A stretch of DNA of 56,477 nucleotides from Clostridiales bacterium (GTDB lineage Bacteria > Bacillota > Clostridia > Oscillospirales > CAG-272), in assembly GCA_022800625.1 (NCBI GenBank), contig JAAWQR010000011.1, positions 1-56,477 on the forward strand, read 5' to 3'. The number at the start of each line of letters is the position of its first letter. Position 1 is the stretch's first letter. Below are positions 6,536-16,690 of this stretch, in pieces. A model generated the notes under the pieces. It saw nothing but the letters and a program-made list of their open reading frames with translations, did no database searches and had not been told where the DNA came from. The position numbers and the translations under genes were made by a program.

Positions 6536-8881
6536 ATGGAAAATGTAAATAAATCAAATTGGATATGGACGGGAGAGCGTGACGCTGCACTAAACAGCGA
6601 ACCGCAGTTTGTTTTTTTCAGAAAAAAGCTGCACTTTGACGCTGTGCCACGCTCATTTACTGTAAATTTGTCGGCGGATTCAAGATATAAGCTGTACGTA
6701 AACGGCAGACTTGTTTCGGCAGGACCTGAAAAGGGCGACCGGCAGGTTTGGTTTTACGACACTATTGATCTTACGCCGTATATGATCGCCGGAGAAAACA
6801 TACTTGCAGCGGAGGTTCTGAGATACCCGCTGATACATAACAGGGGAAACCACAGTGTGTGGCGCACGGAAACTCCCGGATTTTATTTTAAAGGGATTAT
6901 TGAGCGTTCGGACGGCGAAAGTGAAGAAATATCCGCCGATGAAACATGGCGGATGAAGATTGCTGAGAATATCAGCATAATATCCGAAAACCTATGGTTT
7001 GCTCCTCTGCAAATTTTTGAAAGCTCCCGCGGAGACCGTGGCACAGCAGGCTGGAAGAAGGCAGGATACTCTGATAACGGCTGGAGTAATTCTGTACCTT
7101 ACGGCTTCTATGATGTATCAAGAGAAGTAAGCCCCGGAAATCTAATGCCGAGAACTATCCCGTTGATGTATCAGACAGAAAGAAAGCTCAAGGGGGCGCT
7201 TGTACTTCGTGAATCATCGATCTGCGGTGAGAGTGAATCTGACGGAATTACAAGATGGAACGGCTTGCTTCGGGAAGAAAAGCCGCTTACCTTGCCTGCA
7301 AACAGTACGGAAACCGTAGAGCTTGACGCAGGAGAGCTTACATGCGGTTACTTAAATCTCCGTCTGTTTGGCGGAGGCGGAGCAAATATAAAGCTGCTGT
7401 ATTCGGAGAGCTATGCACTGAGCACTGATGGAAAAGATTTTCCCGTAAAAAAAGACCGTGAGGACTATATAAACGGAGCGCTGTACGGTTATTCCGATGA
7501 GTATACGGTTGACGGATACGGAGACCCTTCAGAAAACGCTGAGGAATACGAACCGTTTTGGTTCAGAACATTTCGCTTTATAAGGCTTGAAATTAAAACG
7601 GGAGACTTTCCGCTGACACTTGAAAGACTGAATTACAGAGAAACAGGATATCCGCTTGAAGTCAAGTCACATGTAAAGACGTCGGATAAAAGTCTTGATT
7701 CTGTTTGGGAGATAAGTGAGCGCACTCTTCGTCGGTGTATGCACGAAACTTATGAGGACTGCCCGTTTTATGAGCAGCTTCAGTATGTTATGGATTCAAG
7801 GGCGCAGATGCTCTATACTTATCAGCTGTCGGCAGACGACAGGCTTGCAAGAAAGTGTATGGATGATTTCAGACGTTCTGCCCGATACGACGGACTGCTG
7901 AACGGATGCTATCCGTCATACGGTCCGAATGTAATTCCCGGATTTTCTATATATTATATACTTATGCTTCACGACCATATGATGTATTTCGGCGACCGTG
8001 AGCTGATCCGCATGCATATGCCGACCGCAGACGGAATTCTCGAATTTTTCCGCAGAAATATTGACAGCCGCGGACTTGTCGGCAATATCGGAGGATACAA
8101 CGGCGAGGCGAGGTATTGGTCATTTATCGACTGGGTTGACGGATGGAAAACAGGTGTGCCGACAGCAGTGGAATCAGGACCTATTACTATGGAAAGTATG
8201 CTGTACGTTTTGGGACTTCAGAGAGCTGCCGAGCTTGCGGAATATATCGGACGGCATGACACGGCACTGGAATATACCGAGAGAGCGAAAGCCGTACAAA
8301 GTGCTCTGAGAAAGTATTGCAGGGGAGAGCGTGGACTGTATACGGACGGACCGGGTGTAGTGAGCTACAGTGAGCACTGTCAGGTTTTTGCTGTACTGAC
8401 AGACACCGCAGAGCCTGATGAGGCTGAATTTCTGATGCGCGAGATTACGGACAGATATTACGGAGACGGCAGGGAATATTCGCGCTGTTCCGTCGCCATG
8501 AAATTCTACATGTTCCGCGCATTGGAGAAAACAGGTCTTTATGAAAGATGTGATCGTTTATGGGACACGTGGAGAGAAATGACGGAAAATAATCTGACGA
8601 CATGTATGGAGAGCGACAGTGATCCGCGCAGTGAATGCCACGCTTGGGGATCAACTATCCTTTATGAACTGACGGCTGCCGTGCTCGGAGTACGTCCGAG
8701 CGCCCCCGGATATTCCGCTGTGTCGGGAAAAGTGCAGACAGGTCATTATGACTTTGCTGAAGGAGAGGTTATCACTCCGCACGGCCTTGTAAGGGTGTCG
8801 TGGAAAAAAGACGGTGACGGCAGTGTGCAGATATCATCTTCCGTGGAAGATAGGTCTGACGCGTCAGATGAGCAAAGCTGA
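6536..8881 (+). CDS. Glycoside hydrolase, alpha-L-rhamnosidase (GH78) type
   Basis: About 781 residues. The N-terminal half has the beta-sandwich pattern of rhamnosidases (YKLYVNGRLVSAGPEKGDRQVWFYDTIDL), the middle a second sandwich (YLNLRLFGGGGANIKLLYSESY), and the C-terminal half an (alpha/alpha)6 barrel. The motif YEDCPFYEQLQYVMDSRAQ (about 402-420) matches the DCPxxE catalytic region of GH78, and YWSFIDWVDGWK matches the conserved tryptophan/aspartate stretch. No signal peptide is visible, so it is probably cytoplasmic and acts on imported oligosaccharides. The start at 6509 would lie in the terminator stem tail, so 6536 is preferred, though its ribosome site is weak. Its position inside an amino-acid transporter locus is unusual. 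Confidence 0.85.
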   Translation: MENVNKSNWIWTGERDAALNSEPQFVFFRKKLHFDAVPRSFTVNLSADSRYKLYVNGRLVSAGPEKGDRQVWFYDTIDLTPYMIAGENILAAEVLRYPLIHNRGNHSVWRTETPGFYFKGIIERSDGESEEISADETWRMKIAENISIISENLWFAPLQIFESSRGDRGTAGWKKAGYSDNGWSNSVPYGFYDVSREVSPGNLMPRTIPLMYQTERKLKGALVLRESSICGESESDGITRWNGLLREEKPLTLPANSTETVELDAGELTCGYLNLRLFGGGGANIKLLYSESYALSTDGKDFPVKKDREDYINGALYGYSDEYTVDGYGDPSENAEEYEPFWFRTFRFIRLEIKTGDFPLTLERLNYRETGYPLEVKSHVKTSDKSLDSVWEISERTLRRCMHETYEDCPFYEQLQYVMDSRAQMLYTYQLSADDRLARKCMDDFRRSARYDGLLNGCYPSYGPNVIPGFSIYYILMLHDHMMYFGDRELIRMHMPTADGILEFFRRNIDSRGLVGNIGGYNGEARYWSFIDWVDGWKTGVPTAVESGPITMESMLYVLGLQRAAELAEYIGRHDTALEYTERAKAVQSALRKYCRGERGLYTDGPGVVSYSEHCQVFAVLTDTAEPDEAEFLMREITDRYYGDGREYSRCSVAMKFYMFRALEKTGLYERCDRLWDTWREMTENNLTTCMESDSDPRSECHAWGSTILYELTAAVLGVRPSAPGYSAVSGKVQTGHYDFAEGEVITPHGLVRVSWKKDGDGSVQISSSVEDRSDASDEQS

Positions 8882-8943
8882 GAGATTTGAGAAAGTTTAA
8901 TACCTATTTGTGAAGCCGCTGTCGCGGCAGAATGGAGATTATC

Positions 8944-9588
8944 ATGTCATTTTTTGATGTGGCAAGGGAGCTGCTGTTTGCATTCGGACAGAATACGATT
9001 ATATTTGCAGCGACTCTCGTCGGTGCAATTCCGCTCGGATTTATAATTATGTTCGGAAGCACCTCAAGATGGAAACCGATCAGAGCTGTGGTGAAAACGA
9101 TAGTTTGGGTCATTCGCGGAACGCCGCTGATGCTTCAGCTGTTTATCGTGCAGTTCGGACCTGGAATAATGTTTAACATACCGATGAGACAGCGCATGGT
9201 TTCTACGCTTATCGCTTTTATAATTAACTATGCCGCTTATTTTTCCGAGATATTCCGCGGAGGACTTGAAAGTATACCGCGAGGTCAATACGAAGCAGGA
9301 CAGGTTCTCGGCATGACAGGCAGGCAGATATTTTCAAAGATCGTGCTGTTTCAGGTCATTAAAAGGATCACAGCGCCTATGGGAAATGAGATCATAACCC
9401 TGATTAAGGATACATCGCTTGCCCGCACGATTGCTGTTGTTGAGATACTTAGAACAGCTGAGATTTATTCTGCCAAAGGATATATCGGACCGCTCTTTTA
9501 TACTGCGGTATACTTCCTTGTATTTGTCGGAGTATTGACGGTAATCTTTAATAAGCTTGAGAAAAAGATGGATTATTACAGCGGCTGA
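8944..9588 (+). CDS. Amino-acid ABC transporter permease
   Basis: About 214 residues with four to five membrane segments, of the HisM/GlnP family. The cytoplasmic EAA loop is clear: [22 protein letters not shown] (about 117-138), and the N-terminal [14 protein letters not shown] is characteristic. It partners with the ATPase 26 bases downstream. The GGAG six bases upstream favours the ATG at 8944 over the in-frame ATG at 8932. A GCCGC/GCGGC hairpin (8915-8928) precedes the site, as at several other genes here. Confidence 0.93.
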   Translation: MSFFDVARELLFAFGQNTIIFAATLVGAIPLGFIIMFGSTSRWKPIRAVVKTIVWVIRGTPLMLQLFIVQFGPGIMFNIPMRQRMVSTLIAFIINYAAYFSEIFRGGLESIPRGQYEAGQVLGMTGRQIFSKIVLFQVIKRITAPMGNEIITLIKDTSLARTIAVVEILRTAEIYSAKGYIGPLFYTAVYFLVFVGVLTVIFNKLEKKMDYYSG

Positions 9589-9614
9589 CCGCAAAAAGAA
9601 GGGAGATAAGCCTT

Positions 9615-10433
9615 ATGAGTTTTCTTGAAGTTAGCGGAATAAAGAAAAGCTTCGGCAGTACAAAAGTGCTGAAGGGAATAGATTTTACGATTGAGCGCGG
9701 AGAGGTTTTGGCGATAATCGGATCGTCGGGAAGCGGAAAAACAACGCTTCTCCGCTCGCTCAACTATCTTGAAAGACCGGATATGGGAAAAGTAGTGCTC
9801 GGAGGAGAAACGGTATTCGATGCGAAAACGGCGGCATCTCTCAGCGATGCGGAAATTCGCCGCCGCAGGCTGCACTTCGGACTTGTTTTTCAGTCGTTTA
9901 ATCTGTTTCCGCAGTATACAGTATTGAAAAACGTCATGCTTGCAAAAGAATTACTTGTAAATGAAGAAATAAAGCAGCGCGGACTTCGCGGAGCAGAGAA
10001 GCGGCATGAACGGACCGTGAAATACGCAGAGATTGAAAAAAAGGCGCGCGAGCTGCTTCATAAAGTAGGACTTGACGAAAAGGTGGATTCATATCCCTGT
10101 ATGCTGTCGGGCGGACAGCAGCAGAGAGTTGCGATCGCTCGTGCGTTGGCTCTTGAGCCTGATATACTGTGCTTTGACGAGCCGACGTCTGCTCTCGATC
10201 CCGAGCTTACGGGAGAAGTTCTGCGCGTTATACGCGGACTCAAGGAGAGCGGCTGCACAATGATAGTCGTAACGCACGAAATGGAGTTTGCACGCGGAGT
10301 CGCGGATCATGTAATATATATGGCGGACGGAGTTATAGAAGAAGAGGGAACCCCCGAGGAAGTGTTCGGCTCGCCGAAGAGCGAAAAAACGAAGGCATTC
10401 ATCGCTCACGCATTTGACAAAAGCGGTGTGTGA
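9615..10433 (+). CDS. Amino-acid ABC transporter ATP-binding protein
   Basis: A 272-residue cytoplasmic ATPase of the GlnQ/HisP family. Walker [12 protein letters not shown] (about 36-46), Q-loop [10 protein letters not shown], signature [15 protein letters not shown] (about 163-177), Walker [15 protein letters not shown], and switch VVTHE. An insertion of roughly 20 charged residues lies between Q-loop and signature (about 112-145). It follows the permease, with GGGAG upstream. Together with the 5618 and 8944 products it completes an importer. Confidence 0.95.
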   Translation: MSFLEVSGIKKSFGSTKVLKGIDFTIERGEVLAIIGSSGSGKTTLLRSLNYLERPDMGKVVLGGETVFDAKTAASLSDAEIRRRRLHFGLVFQSFNLFPQYTVLKNVMLAKELLVNEEIKQRGLRGAEKRHERTVKYAEIEKKARELLHKVGLDEKVDSYPCMLSGGQQQRVAIARALALEPDILCFDEPTSALDPELTGEVLRVIRGLKESGCTMIVVTHEMEFARGVADHVIYMADGVIEEEGTPEEVFGSPKSEKTKAFIAHAFDKSGV

Positions 10434-10485
10434 AAATTAATATAATTAAGAAAGCTTGCAGTGTAACGGTACGCAGAATTTATAG

Positions 10486-10671
10486 ACTTTAATTTCATGC
10501 ATTGATGAAATTTATGACGGATATAAGGTGTCATACTATGCCTATGATGCAATGTCTTGGGCTGTCGCGATGGGAATTATTAACGGAAAAGACGGATATT
10601 TAGCACCTGACGATTCCGCTGCTCGGACAGAATTTTCCGCAGTATTTATGAGATTTGATTTGCAGTATTGA
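10486..10671 (+). pseudogene. Remnant of an SLH-domain protein
   Basis: One frame reads, with no suitable start, into YAYDAMSWAVAMGIINGKD, then GYLAPDDSAARTEFSAVFMRF and a stop at 10669-10671. This is the pattern of the last S-layer homology repeat (AxxWAxxxGIIxG, PxxxxTRxEFxxxxxRF). Stops at about 10447 and 10483 block an upstream extension. The rest of the gene is absent. SLH repeats anchor proteins to wall polysaccharide, so this is the 3' scar of a deleted surface protein. Confidence 0.75.
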
Positions 10672-10712
10672 TATAGGTTGGACAAATGCTGTAAAGCGGA
10701 TATATAAAAGAG

Positions 10713-10747
10713 AAAACAGGAGAAGCAATCGGCTTCTCCTGTTTTTT
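10713..10747. terminator. Terminator at the end of the his operon
   Basis: ACAGGAGAAGC and GCTTCTCCTGT form an 11-base stem with A and T tracts on both sides. It lies 15 bases beyond the hisIE stop and could also end transcription from the ABC transporter. Confidence 0.85.
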
Positions 10748-10761
10748 ACAGTTATCAATTC

Positions 10762-11412
10762 TTATTTCGTCATCTTTTCCTGCTTGACCTTATGGTCAAT
10801 TACATGACGGGACGCAAGCTCGCGGTGAATATCTTCCAGAGATATACCCATCTCAATCATTAGGACCATTACATGATATGTGAGGTCGGATATCTCATAG
10901 ATCGTCTCGGCGCGGTCGTCAGCTTTGCCAGCAATTATTACCTCTGTACATTCCTCTCCGACCTTTTTCAGAATTTTATCGATTCCTTTTTCAAATAGAT
11001 ACGTCGTGTATGAGCCTTCTTTTTTCTCTGTCTTTCTGCCTTCAATAAGCTTCATAAGACTGTCAAGAGAGAATTCGTGTTTTTCATCGTTTTCCCATAC
11101 GGTATTTGTAAAGCATGAATCTGTGCCCATGTGACATGCAGGTCCGTCCTTTTCAACAAGAACCGTCAGAGCGTCCATGTCGCAGTCAGCCGTAATAGAT
11201 ACTATATGCTGATAGTTACCGCTCGTCTCACCTTTGAGCCATAATTCATTTCTCGAACGGCTCCAAAAGCACGTCAGCCCTTTTTCCATCGAAATTTTAA
11301 GGCTTTCGCGATTCATGTATGCGAGAGTGAGCACTTTTTTTGTCTCAGCGTCAACAACTACAGCGGGAATAAGTCCCTTTTCATCAAATTTAAGTTCATC
11401 TATGTTTATCAT
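10762..11412 (-). CDS. hisIE: Phosphoribosyl-AMP cyclohydrolase / phosphoribosyl-ATP pyrophosphatase
   Basis: A 216-residue bifunctional enzyme for the second and third steps of histidine synthesis. The HisI part (1-110) has [19 protein letters not shown] and the zinc-site cysteines (DCDMDAL, then CHMGTDSCF). The HisE part (about 122-216) has the MazG-like helix pattern [14 protein letters not shown] and [12 protein letters not shown]. It is the last gene of the his operon, 31 bases after hisF. Confidence 0.96.
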   Translation of the reverse strand: MINIDELKFDEKGLIPAVVVDAETKKVLTLAYMNRESLKISMEKGLTCFWSRSRNELWLKGETSGNYQHIVSITADCDMDALTVLVEKDGPACHMGTDSCFTNTVWENDEKHEFSLDSLMKLIEGRKTEKKEGSYTTYLFEKGIDKILKKVGEECTEVIIAGKADDRAETIYEISDLTYHVMVLMIEMGISLEDIHRELASRHVIDHKVKQEKMTK

Positions 11413-11443
11413 AATTTTTACAGCCCTTTCAGTTTAGGTTATT

Positions 11444-12202
11444 TTATATTCTTACATTGATACCGTTTTCTTTGAGAGTTTTTTTAAGATCGGTGATATT
11501 TACTTCCCCGAAGTGGAATATCGACGCGGCAAGTCCTGCGTCTACCTTTGGAAGTGTACGGAACAGCTCGATAAAATGTTCCTTTGAGCCTGCACCGCCC
11601 GACGCGATAACGGGTACATTCACGACTTCACATACGCGCTCCAGCATTTCAAGGTCAAATCCGTCTTTTACTCCGTCAGTATCTATAGAATTAAGCACAA
11701 CTTCGCCTGCACCCGAATCCACACAGTGACGGATCCAATCAATTGCTTCCATACCTGTGTTTTCGCGTCCTCCCTTGGCAAATACGCGGAATACCCCGTC
11801 AACGCGTTTTACGTCTGCCGAAATTACGACGCACTGATCTCCGTAAAGCTTAGCGGCTTCATAAATCAGCTTCGGATTGCGGATAGCTCCTGAGTTTACG
11901 CTTACCTTGTCCGCGCCGCATTTGAGAACACGGTCAAAGTCAGCCACTGAATTTATGCCTCCGCCGACTGTCAGCGGAATAAATATCGTTTCAGCCACGT
12001 GGCACAGGATGTCCGTAAACAGCGCGCGTCCTTCGGCGGAAGCCGTAATATCGTAGAAAACAAGCTCATCGGCTCCGCCGTCGCTGTAGTATTTTGCAAG
12101 CTCGACAGGTGATGAAACATCGGACAGCCCTTCAAAATTTACGCCCTTTACTACTCGTCCGTTCTTGACATCGAGACAGGGAATAATGCGTTTTGTTATC
12201 AT
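11444..12202 (-). CDS. hisF: Imidazole glycerol phosphate synthase, cyclase subunit
   Basis: A 252-residue TIM barrel. [19 protein letters not shown] at the N terminus, [10 protein letters not shown] (phosphate site), and VIASGGAGS near the C terminus are diagnostic; catalytic aspartates are in CLDV and SIDTDG. It combines PRFAR with ammonia from HisH to give IGP and AICAR. The stop-to-start gap from hisA is 23 bases. Confidence 0.97.
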   Translation of the reverse strand: MITKRIIPCLDVKNGRVVKGVNFEGLSDVSSPVELAKYYSDGGADELVFYDITASAEGRALFTDILCHVAETIFIPLTVGGGINSVADFDRVLKCGADKVSVNSGAIRNPKLIYEAAKLYGDQCVVISADVKRVDGVFRVFAKGGRENTGMEAIDWIRHCVDSGAGEVVLNSIDTDGVKDGFDLEMLERVCEVVNVPVIASGGAGSKEHFIELFRTLPKVDAGLAASIFHFGEVNITDLKKTLKENGINVRI

Positions 12203-12225
12203 TAGAATACGCCTTTCTGTAAATT

Positions 12226-12939
12226 TCAGCGTGAAGCTTCAACGGCTTCGCGAAGTGATATTGCGCCTGTATAATATGCCTTGCCGATGATCGCTCCGTA
12301 AATATCAAGCGCTTTCAGCGCCCTGATGTCATCAATTGTTGAAACGCCGCCTGATGCTGTAATATTCATCTTAAACTTAAGCGACAGCTCGCGGTAAAGC
12401 TCGCGGTTTGTGCCTTCCATAGCGCCGTCCTTTGAGATATCTGTGCAGATGAGCGTCCCCACACCGATATCCTGCATTTTCTTGCAAAAGTCTAATGCGG
12501 TGAACTCCGATTTTTCCGTCCAGCCCTTGATTGCAACATATCCGTCGCGAATATCAACGCCGACAGCTATTTTGTCGCCGTATTTTGCAACGGCAGACCT
12601 CAAAAATTCATCATTGATAACGGCGGCTGTGCCGAGAATAACGCGGTCAACGCCTACCCCGATATATTTTTCTATAACATCCATGCTGCGGATTCCGCCG
12701 CCGACTTCGACGAACAGGCTGCATGAATCAATTATACGCGATATCGTATCGAGATTCGGTGTGGTTCCGAATTTTGCGCCTTCAAGGTCTACTATGTGTA
12801 TGTGAGTTGCGTCCTGAGACTCAAAATCTCTTGCTATCTCAGGCGGATTTTCACTGTATACGGTCATCTGCGCGTAATCGCCGCGCATCAGTCTTACCGC
12901 TTTTCCTTCATAAAGGTCTATCGCAGGGAAAATAAACAT
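12226..12939 (-). CDS. hisA: ProFAR isomerase
   Basis: A 237-residue TIM barrel paralogous to HisF. FPAIDLYEGKAVRLMRGDY, VEVGGGIRSM and ITASGGVSTIDD are the family motifs; the catalytic aspartates are Asp8 (AIDL) and the one in TDISKDG. It converts ProFAR to PRFAR. A single-domain HisA, not the HisA/TrpF hybrid type of Actinobacteria as far as can be judged. Confidence 0.97.
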   Translation of the reverse strand: MFIFPAIDLYEGKAVRLMRGDYAQMTVYSENPPEIARDFESQDATHIHIVDLEGAKFGTTPNLDTISRIIDSCSLFVEVGGGIRSMDVIEKYIGVGVDRVILGTAAVINDEFLRSAVAKYGDKIAVGVDIRDGYVAIKGWTEKSEFTALDFCKKMQDIGVGTLICTDISKDGAMEGTNRELYRELSLKFKMNITASGGVSTIDDIRALKALDIYGAIIGKAYYTGAISLREAVEASR

Positions 12940-12975
12940 ATATATCAGCCTTTCTTCATTTACGGAAATGTTTTA

Positions 12976-13587
12976 TTAAAGCTCGCAAAATGCTCTGAGT
13001 ATATTAAGACCGACCTCGCCGCTTTTTTCAGGATGGAATTGGCATCCGAAAACATTGTCGCAGGCAACGGCAGCAGTCAGCTCCGCACCGTATTCGGTCA
13101 CCGCAATCGTATTTGCATCGCAGTTCGTGCCGTGGAACGAGTGAACAAAATATACAAAATCTCCGTCGTTTATGTATTTGAATATCGGGGAGCGCTCTCC
13201 TGTAAAATTCAGCGAGTTCCAGCCGATCTGAGGAATCTTAAGTTCACTCGGAATTGCTTCCGATATCGGGCGTATTTCGCCGTGGATCAGTCCGAGTCCC
13301 TCGTGTTCGCCGTATTCAAAGCTCTTTTCAAGCAGAAGCTGCATACCGAGACAGATGCCGAGGATCGGCACGCCTTTGGCGGCTGCGGTCTTCAGCACGT
13401 CGGCAAGTCCCGTAACTCTCAGTTTTTCAGCAGCATCTCCGAACGCTCCCACACCGGGTAGGATTATTTTATCGGCACATGATATAGAATCTGCGTCGCC
13501 CGTAACCGTAACGTCAGCGCCGATGGCTGAAAGTGAGCTTTTCAGTGAAAAGAGATTTCCTACCCCGTAATCAACTATTGCTATCAT
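12976..13587 (-). CDS. hisH: Imidazole glycerol phosphate synthase, glutaminase subunit
   Basis: A 203-residue class I glutamine amidotransferase. The nucleophile lies in GICLGMQLL (about Cys79) and the His-Glu pair in GCQFHPEKSG (about 183-192). N-terminal IAIVDYGVGNLFSLKSSL is typical. It provides ammonia to HisF. Confidence 0.97.
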   Translation of the reverse strand: MIAIVDYGVGNLFSLKSSLSAIGADVTVTGDADSISCADKIILPGVGAFGDAAEKLRVTGLADVLKTAAAKGVPILGICLGMQLLLEKSFEYGEHEGLGLIHGEIRPISEAIPSELKIPQIGWNSLNFTGERSPIFKYINDGDFVYFVHSFHGTNCDANTIAVTEYGAELTAAVACDNVFGCQFHPEKSGEVGLNILRAFCEL

Positions 13588-13637
13588 TGTGGTCTCCGTT
13601 TCTCTGCCTGACGGCAGTGATATGAGTCAGAGCGCGC

Positions 13638-14225
13638 TTAAAGCACTCCTTTTGTTGAGGGAATTTCTTCGGCATATGCGCTGTCGATTGATACAGCCGC
13701 TTTAAGTGAACGTGCAACCGATTTGAATGCGCCCTCGATTATGTGATGCGAATTCGTACCGTCAAGCTGTTTTATGTGCAGCGTGCATTTTGATGTTCTG
13801 ACAAATGCGAGCCAAAATTCCGCCGTAAGCTCGGTATCAAATGTTCCGACCTTTTCAGTCGGGATCGACAGTCCGTATGATAGATGCGATCTTCCTGAGA
13901 GATCGACAGCGGAGAGAATGAGCGCTTCGTCCATGGGAAGAAGCATGCTTCCGTATCTGACGATTCCTCTCTTTTCTCCGAGAGCCTTATCAAATGCCTG
14001 TCCGAGCACGATTCCTATATCTTCGACTGTGTGGTGATCGTCAACATTTGTGTCGCCGTCGCATTTAAGCGTCAGGTCAAAGCGGCCGTGCTTTGCAAAC
14101 AGCGTCAGCATATGGTCAAGAAATCCGCAGCCTGAGTCGATGCTGCTTTCCCCTGTACCGTCGAGGTTTATCTTCAAATATATATCCGTCTCGGCAGTCG
14201 TTCTCTTTATTTCTGTTTCTCTCAT
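13638..14225 (-). CDS. hisB: Imidazoleglycerol-phosphate dehydratase
   Basis: About 195 residues. The two metal-binding HHxxE-type motifs are DDHHTVEDIGI and GTNSHHIIEGAFKS; GCGFLDHML is also conserved. It is the monofunctional dehydratase, with no histidinol-phosphatase domain. The frame is open upstream to 14291, but this would overlap hisC; the ATG giving MRETEIKRTT matches the family start. Confidence 0.95.
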   Translation of the reverse strand: MRETEIKRTTAETDIYLKINLDGTGESSIDSGCGFLDHMLTLFAKHGRFDLTLKCDGDTNVDDHHTVEDIGIVLGQAFDKALGEKRGIVRYGSMLLPMDEALILSAVDLSGRSHLSYGLSIPTEKVGTFDTELTAEFWLAFVRTSKCTLHIKQLDGTNSHHIIEGAFKSVARSLKAAVSIDSAYAEEIPSTKGVL

Positions 14226-14262
14226 AACTGTAACAGCCTTTCCGTAAAATTTGTTTTCAGAC

Positions 14263-15321
14263 TTATTGTCCCAAAATTTCACGCACGGCATTTATAAATG
14301 CTTCCATTTGTTCGTGCGTACCGATCGTGATTCGGTTGTATTCCGATATTTTTTCTTTATCAAAGTGGCGGACGAGAATTCCGCGAGATTTAAGCTCAGA
14401 ATAAAGCTTGCCGCCGTCTATATCCGGATGCTTTGCAAAGACAAAGTTTGTTCCGGAATCCGTCATGACAAATCCGAGATTTTTAAGCTCTGTGCTTGTA
14501 TACTCACGATTTTTGATAATCATGCGACAATTTGCGCGTGTGTATTCTTCATCCTCAAGAGCGCCGATGCCTGCCGCCATTGTCATTCCGTTTATATTAT
14601 ACGGATTTGTTGAATATTTTACTGTGTTTAAGTCGCGTATCAGCTCAGGGCACGCGACGCCGAAGCCAAGCCTTGCACCTGCCATAGAACGGGATTTTGA
14701 GAAAGTTTGAGTAACAAGAAGATTCGGATATTTGTGAATGAGCGGCACGCAGCTCTCGTTTCCGAAATCCACATATGCTTCATCAATTACGACAACATTG
14801 TCGGGATTGGATTCAAGTATCTTCTCAATATCGCATCGTTTCAGCGCTATACCCGTCGGAGCATTCGGATTTGCGATAAATATTGTTTTATTTGCTCCGA
14901 TATAATCCGAAAGATCGATCGTAAAGTCGTCTTTCAGCGGGATCTCGCGGTACGGTACGCCGTTAAGCTCAGCATAAACTGTATAAAACCCATAGGTAAT
15001 GTCGGGAAATATTGCGGGATGCGCTTCGTCTCCGAAAGCCATGAAAGCAAAATTCAAAATCTCGTCAGAACCGTTGGTCGGAAGAATCTCGCATGGCTCA
15101 ACACCGAGAATTTCGGCAAGCTTTTCTCTGAGACGGGTACATTCGGGATCGGGATAAAGCTGCAATTTTTCGAGAGCCTCTGCGGAATATTTTCTTGCCT
15201 TTTCCGAAGGAGGGAACGGGGATTCGTTTGTATTCAGCTTAATATATCTCATATCCTGCGGTTGTTCGCCCGGAGTATACGGAACAAGTCCGCTGTATTT
15301 TGAACTGAAAAATCTGCTCAT
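14263..15321 (-). CDS. hisC: Histidinol-phosphate aminotransferase
   Basis: A 352-residue fold-type I PLP enzyme. The Schiff-base lysine is in TFSKSRSMAGARLGF (about 206-220). KLNTNESPFPPS, NGSDEIL and NPNAPTG complete the family pattern. It transaminates imidazole acetol phosphate with glutamate. The 14263 stop is 37 bases from the hisB start. Confidence 0.96.
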   Translation of the reverse strand: MSRFFSSKYSGLVPYTPGEQPQDMRYIKLNTNESPFPPSEKARKYSAEALEKLQLYPDPECTRLREKLAEILGVEPCEILPTNGSDEILNFAFMAFGDEAHPAIFPDITYGFYTVYAELNGVPYREIPLKDDFTIDLSDYIGANKTIFIANPNAPTGIALKRCDIEKILESNPDNVVVIDEAYVDFGNESCVPLIHKYPNLLVTQTFSKSRSMAGARLGFGVACPELIRDLNTVKYSTNPYNINGMTMAAGIGALEDEEYTRANCRMIIKNREYTSTELKNLGFVMTDSGTNFVFAKHPDIDGGKLYSELKSRGILVRHFDKEKISEYNRITIGTHEQMEAFINAVREILGQ

Positions 15322-15370
15322 TTTAAATTGGTTCCATTCTTATAAATGCGCCGCGGTAAATTGTGAGGTA

Positions 15371-16645
15371 TTACTCTTCAATGCGTATAACCGCGCTCTT
15401 CGCATGAGCTGTAAGTCCTTCTTTTTTTGCAAAGAATTCAACGTCGCGCGCTACCTTTGCAAGAGCGTCGCGCGTATAGTATGTGTACTGCGTTTTCTTG
15501 ACAAAATCGTCAACCGAGAGCGGACTTGAGAATTTTGCGCTTCCGCTTGTAGGCAATGTGTGGTTAGGACCTGCAAAGTAGTCGCCGAGCGCTTCGGGAC
15601 AGTTCTTGCCCATAAAGATCGAACCTGCGTGGCGTATGGAATCAAGGTAATCGAACGGGTTGTCAACGCACAGCTCCAGATGCTCGGGCGCTATTTCATT
15701 TGCAATCTCAATTGCCGAGTTAAGCGTGTCGGCAACGATAATTTTGCCGTTTTTGTCGATGGATTCGCGTGCAATATCAGCTCTTTCAAGAAGCGGTATC
15801 TGCACTTCAAGTTCTGCGCTGACGCTTTCTGCAAGTTCAGCCGAGTCGGTGACGAGCACCGCGCTTGCCATGCGGTCGTGCTCAGCCTGTGAGAGAAGAT
15901 CGGCTGCAACATATTTCGGATTGCATGTACCGTCCGCTACGATCAGAATTTCGCTCGGACCTGCGATCATGTCGATTGAAACCTCACCGAACACCTGACG
16001 CTTAGCCTCAGCTACAAATGCGTTCCCGGGACCTACAATTTTATCTACCTTCGGCACGCTTTCCGTTCCGTATGCGAGAGCGGCGATTGCCTGCGCTCCG
16101 CCTACTTTAAAGATTCTGTCAACGCCTGCGATATAAGCCGCTGCAAGAATTACGGGATTTACTTTTCCTTCGCTGTTCGGGGGGGTTACAATGACTACCT
16201 CGCGGCAGCCTGCAATTTTAGCGGGAATTGAGTCCATCAAAACCGTTGACGGATAAGCCGCAGTTCCTCCCGGAACATAAAGTCCCGCGCGGTCAACGGG
16301 GATAACCTTCTGCCCGATTACAACGCCTTCGGTATCATTGATTATAAAGCTGTTTCTAACCTGCTTTTCATGAAACTTGCGTATATTCACAGCCGCTTTT
16401 TGCAGAATTTCAATGAATTCAGGCTCGACAGCAGCAACTGCCTCGTTGATCTCCTCTTTTGTTACCGTGAGACAGTCAAGTTTTGCACGGTCGAATTTTT
16501 CACAATATTTAAAGAGAGCGGAGTCTCCGTTTTCTCTTACGTCCTTTATAATTTCGGAAACCGTGTCTTCAACGTTTACGGTGGGAACTGCTCTTGCGAA
16601 AATGTCCTTGTTTTCGACCTCACCGTATTTCAGAATTTTTATCAT
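15371..16645 (-). CDS. hisD: Histidinol dehydrogenase
   Basis: A 424-residue zinc, NAD-dependent enzyme catalysing the last two oxidations to histidine. VGGAQAIAALAYGTESVP, VDKIVGPGN, DMIAGPSEILI and the C-terminal GPNHTLPTSGSAKF are strongly conserved. Zinc ligands are expected at the conserved Gln/His pair (LLSQAEHD) and later Asp and His. Confidence 0.98.
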   Translation of the reverse strand: MIKILKYGEVENKDIFARAVPTVNVEDTVSEIIKDVRENGDSALFKYCEKFDRAKLDCLTVTKEEINEAVAAVEPEFIEILQKAAVNIRKFHEKQVRNSFIINDTEGVVIGQKVIPVDRAGLYVPGGTAAYPSTVLMDSIPAKIAGCREVVIVTPPNSEGKVNPVILAAAYIAGVDRIFKVGGAQAIAALAYGTESVPKVDKIVGPGNAFVAEAKRQVFGEVSIDMIAGPSEILIVADGTCNPKYVAADLLSQAEHDRMASAVLVTDSAELAESVSAELEVQIPLLERADIARESIDKNGKIIVADTLNSAIEIANEIAPEHLELCVDNPFDYLDSIRHAGSIFMGKNCPEALGDYFAGPNHTLPTSGSAKFSSPLSVDDFVKKTQYTYYTRDALAKVARDVEFFAKKEGLTAHAKSAVIRIEE

Positions 16646-16690
16646 TGGTTATATCTGTCCTTTCCGTATCGGCAACCGCCATTATAAGAG

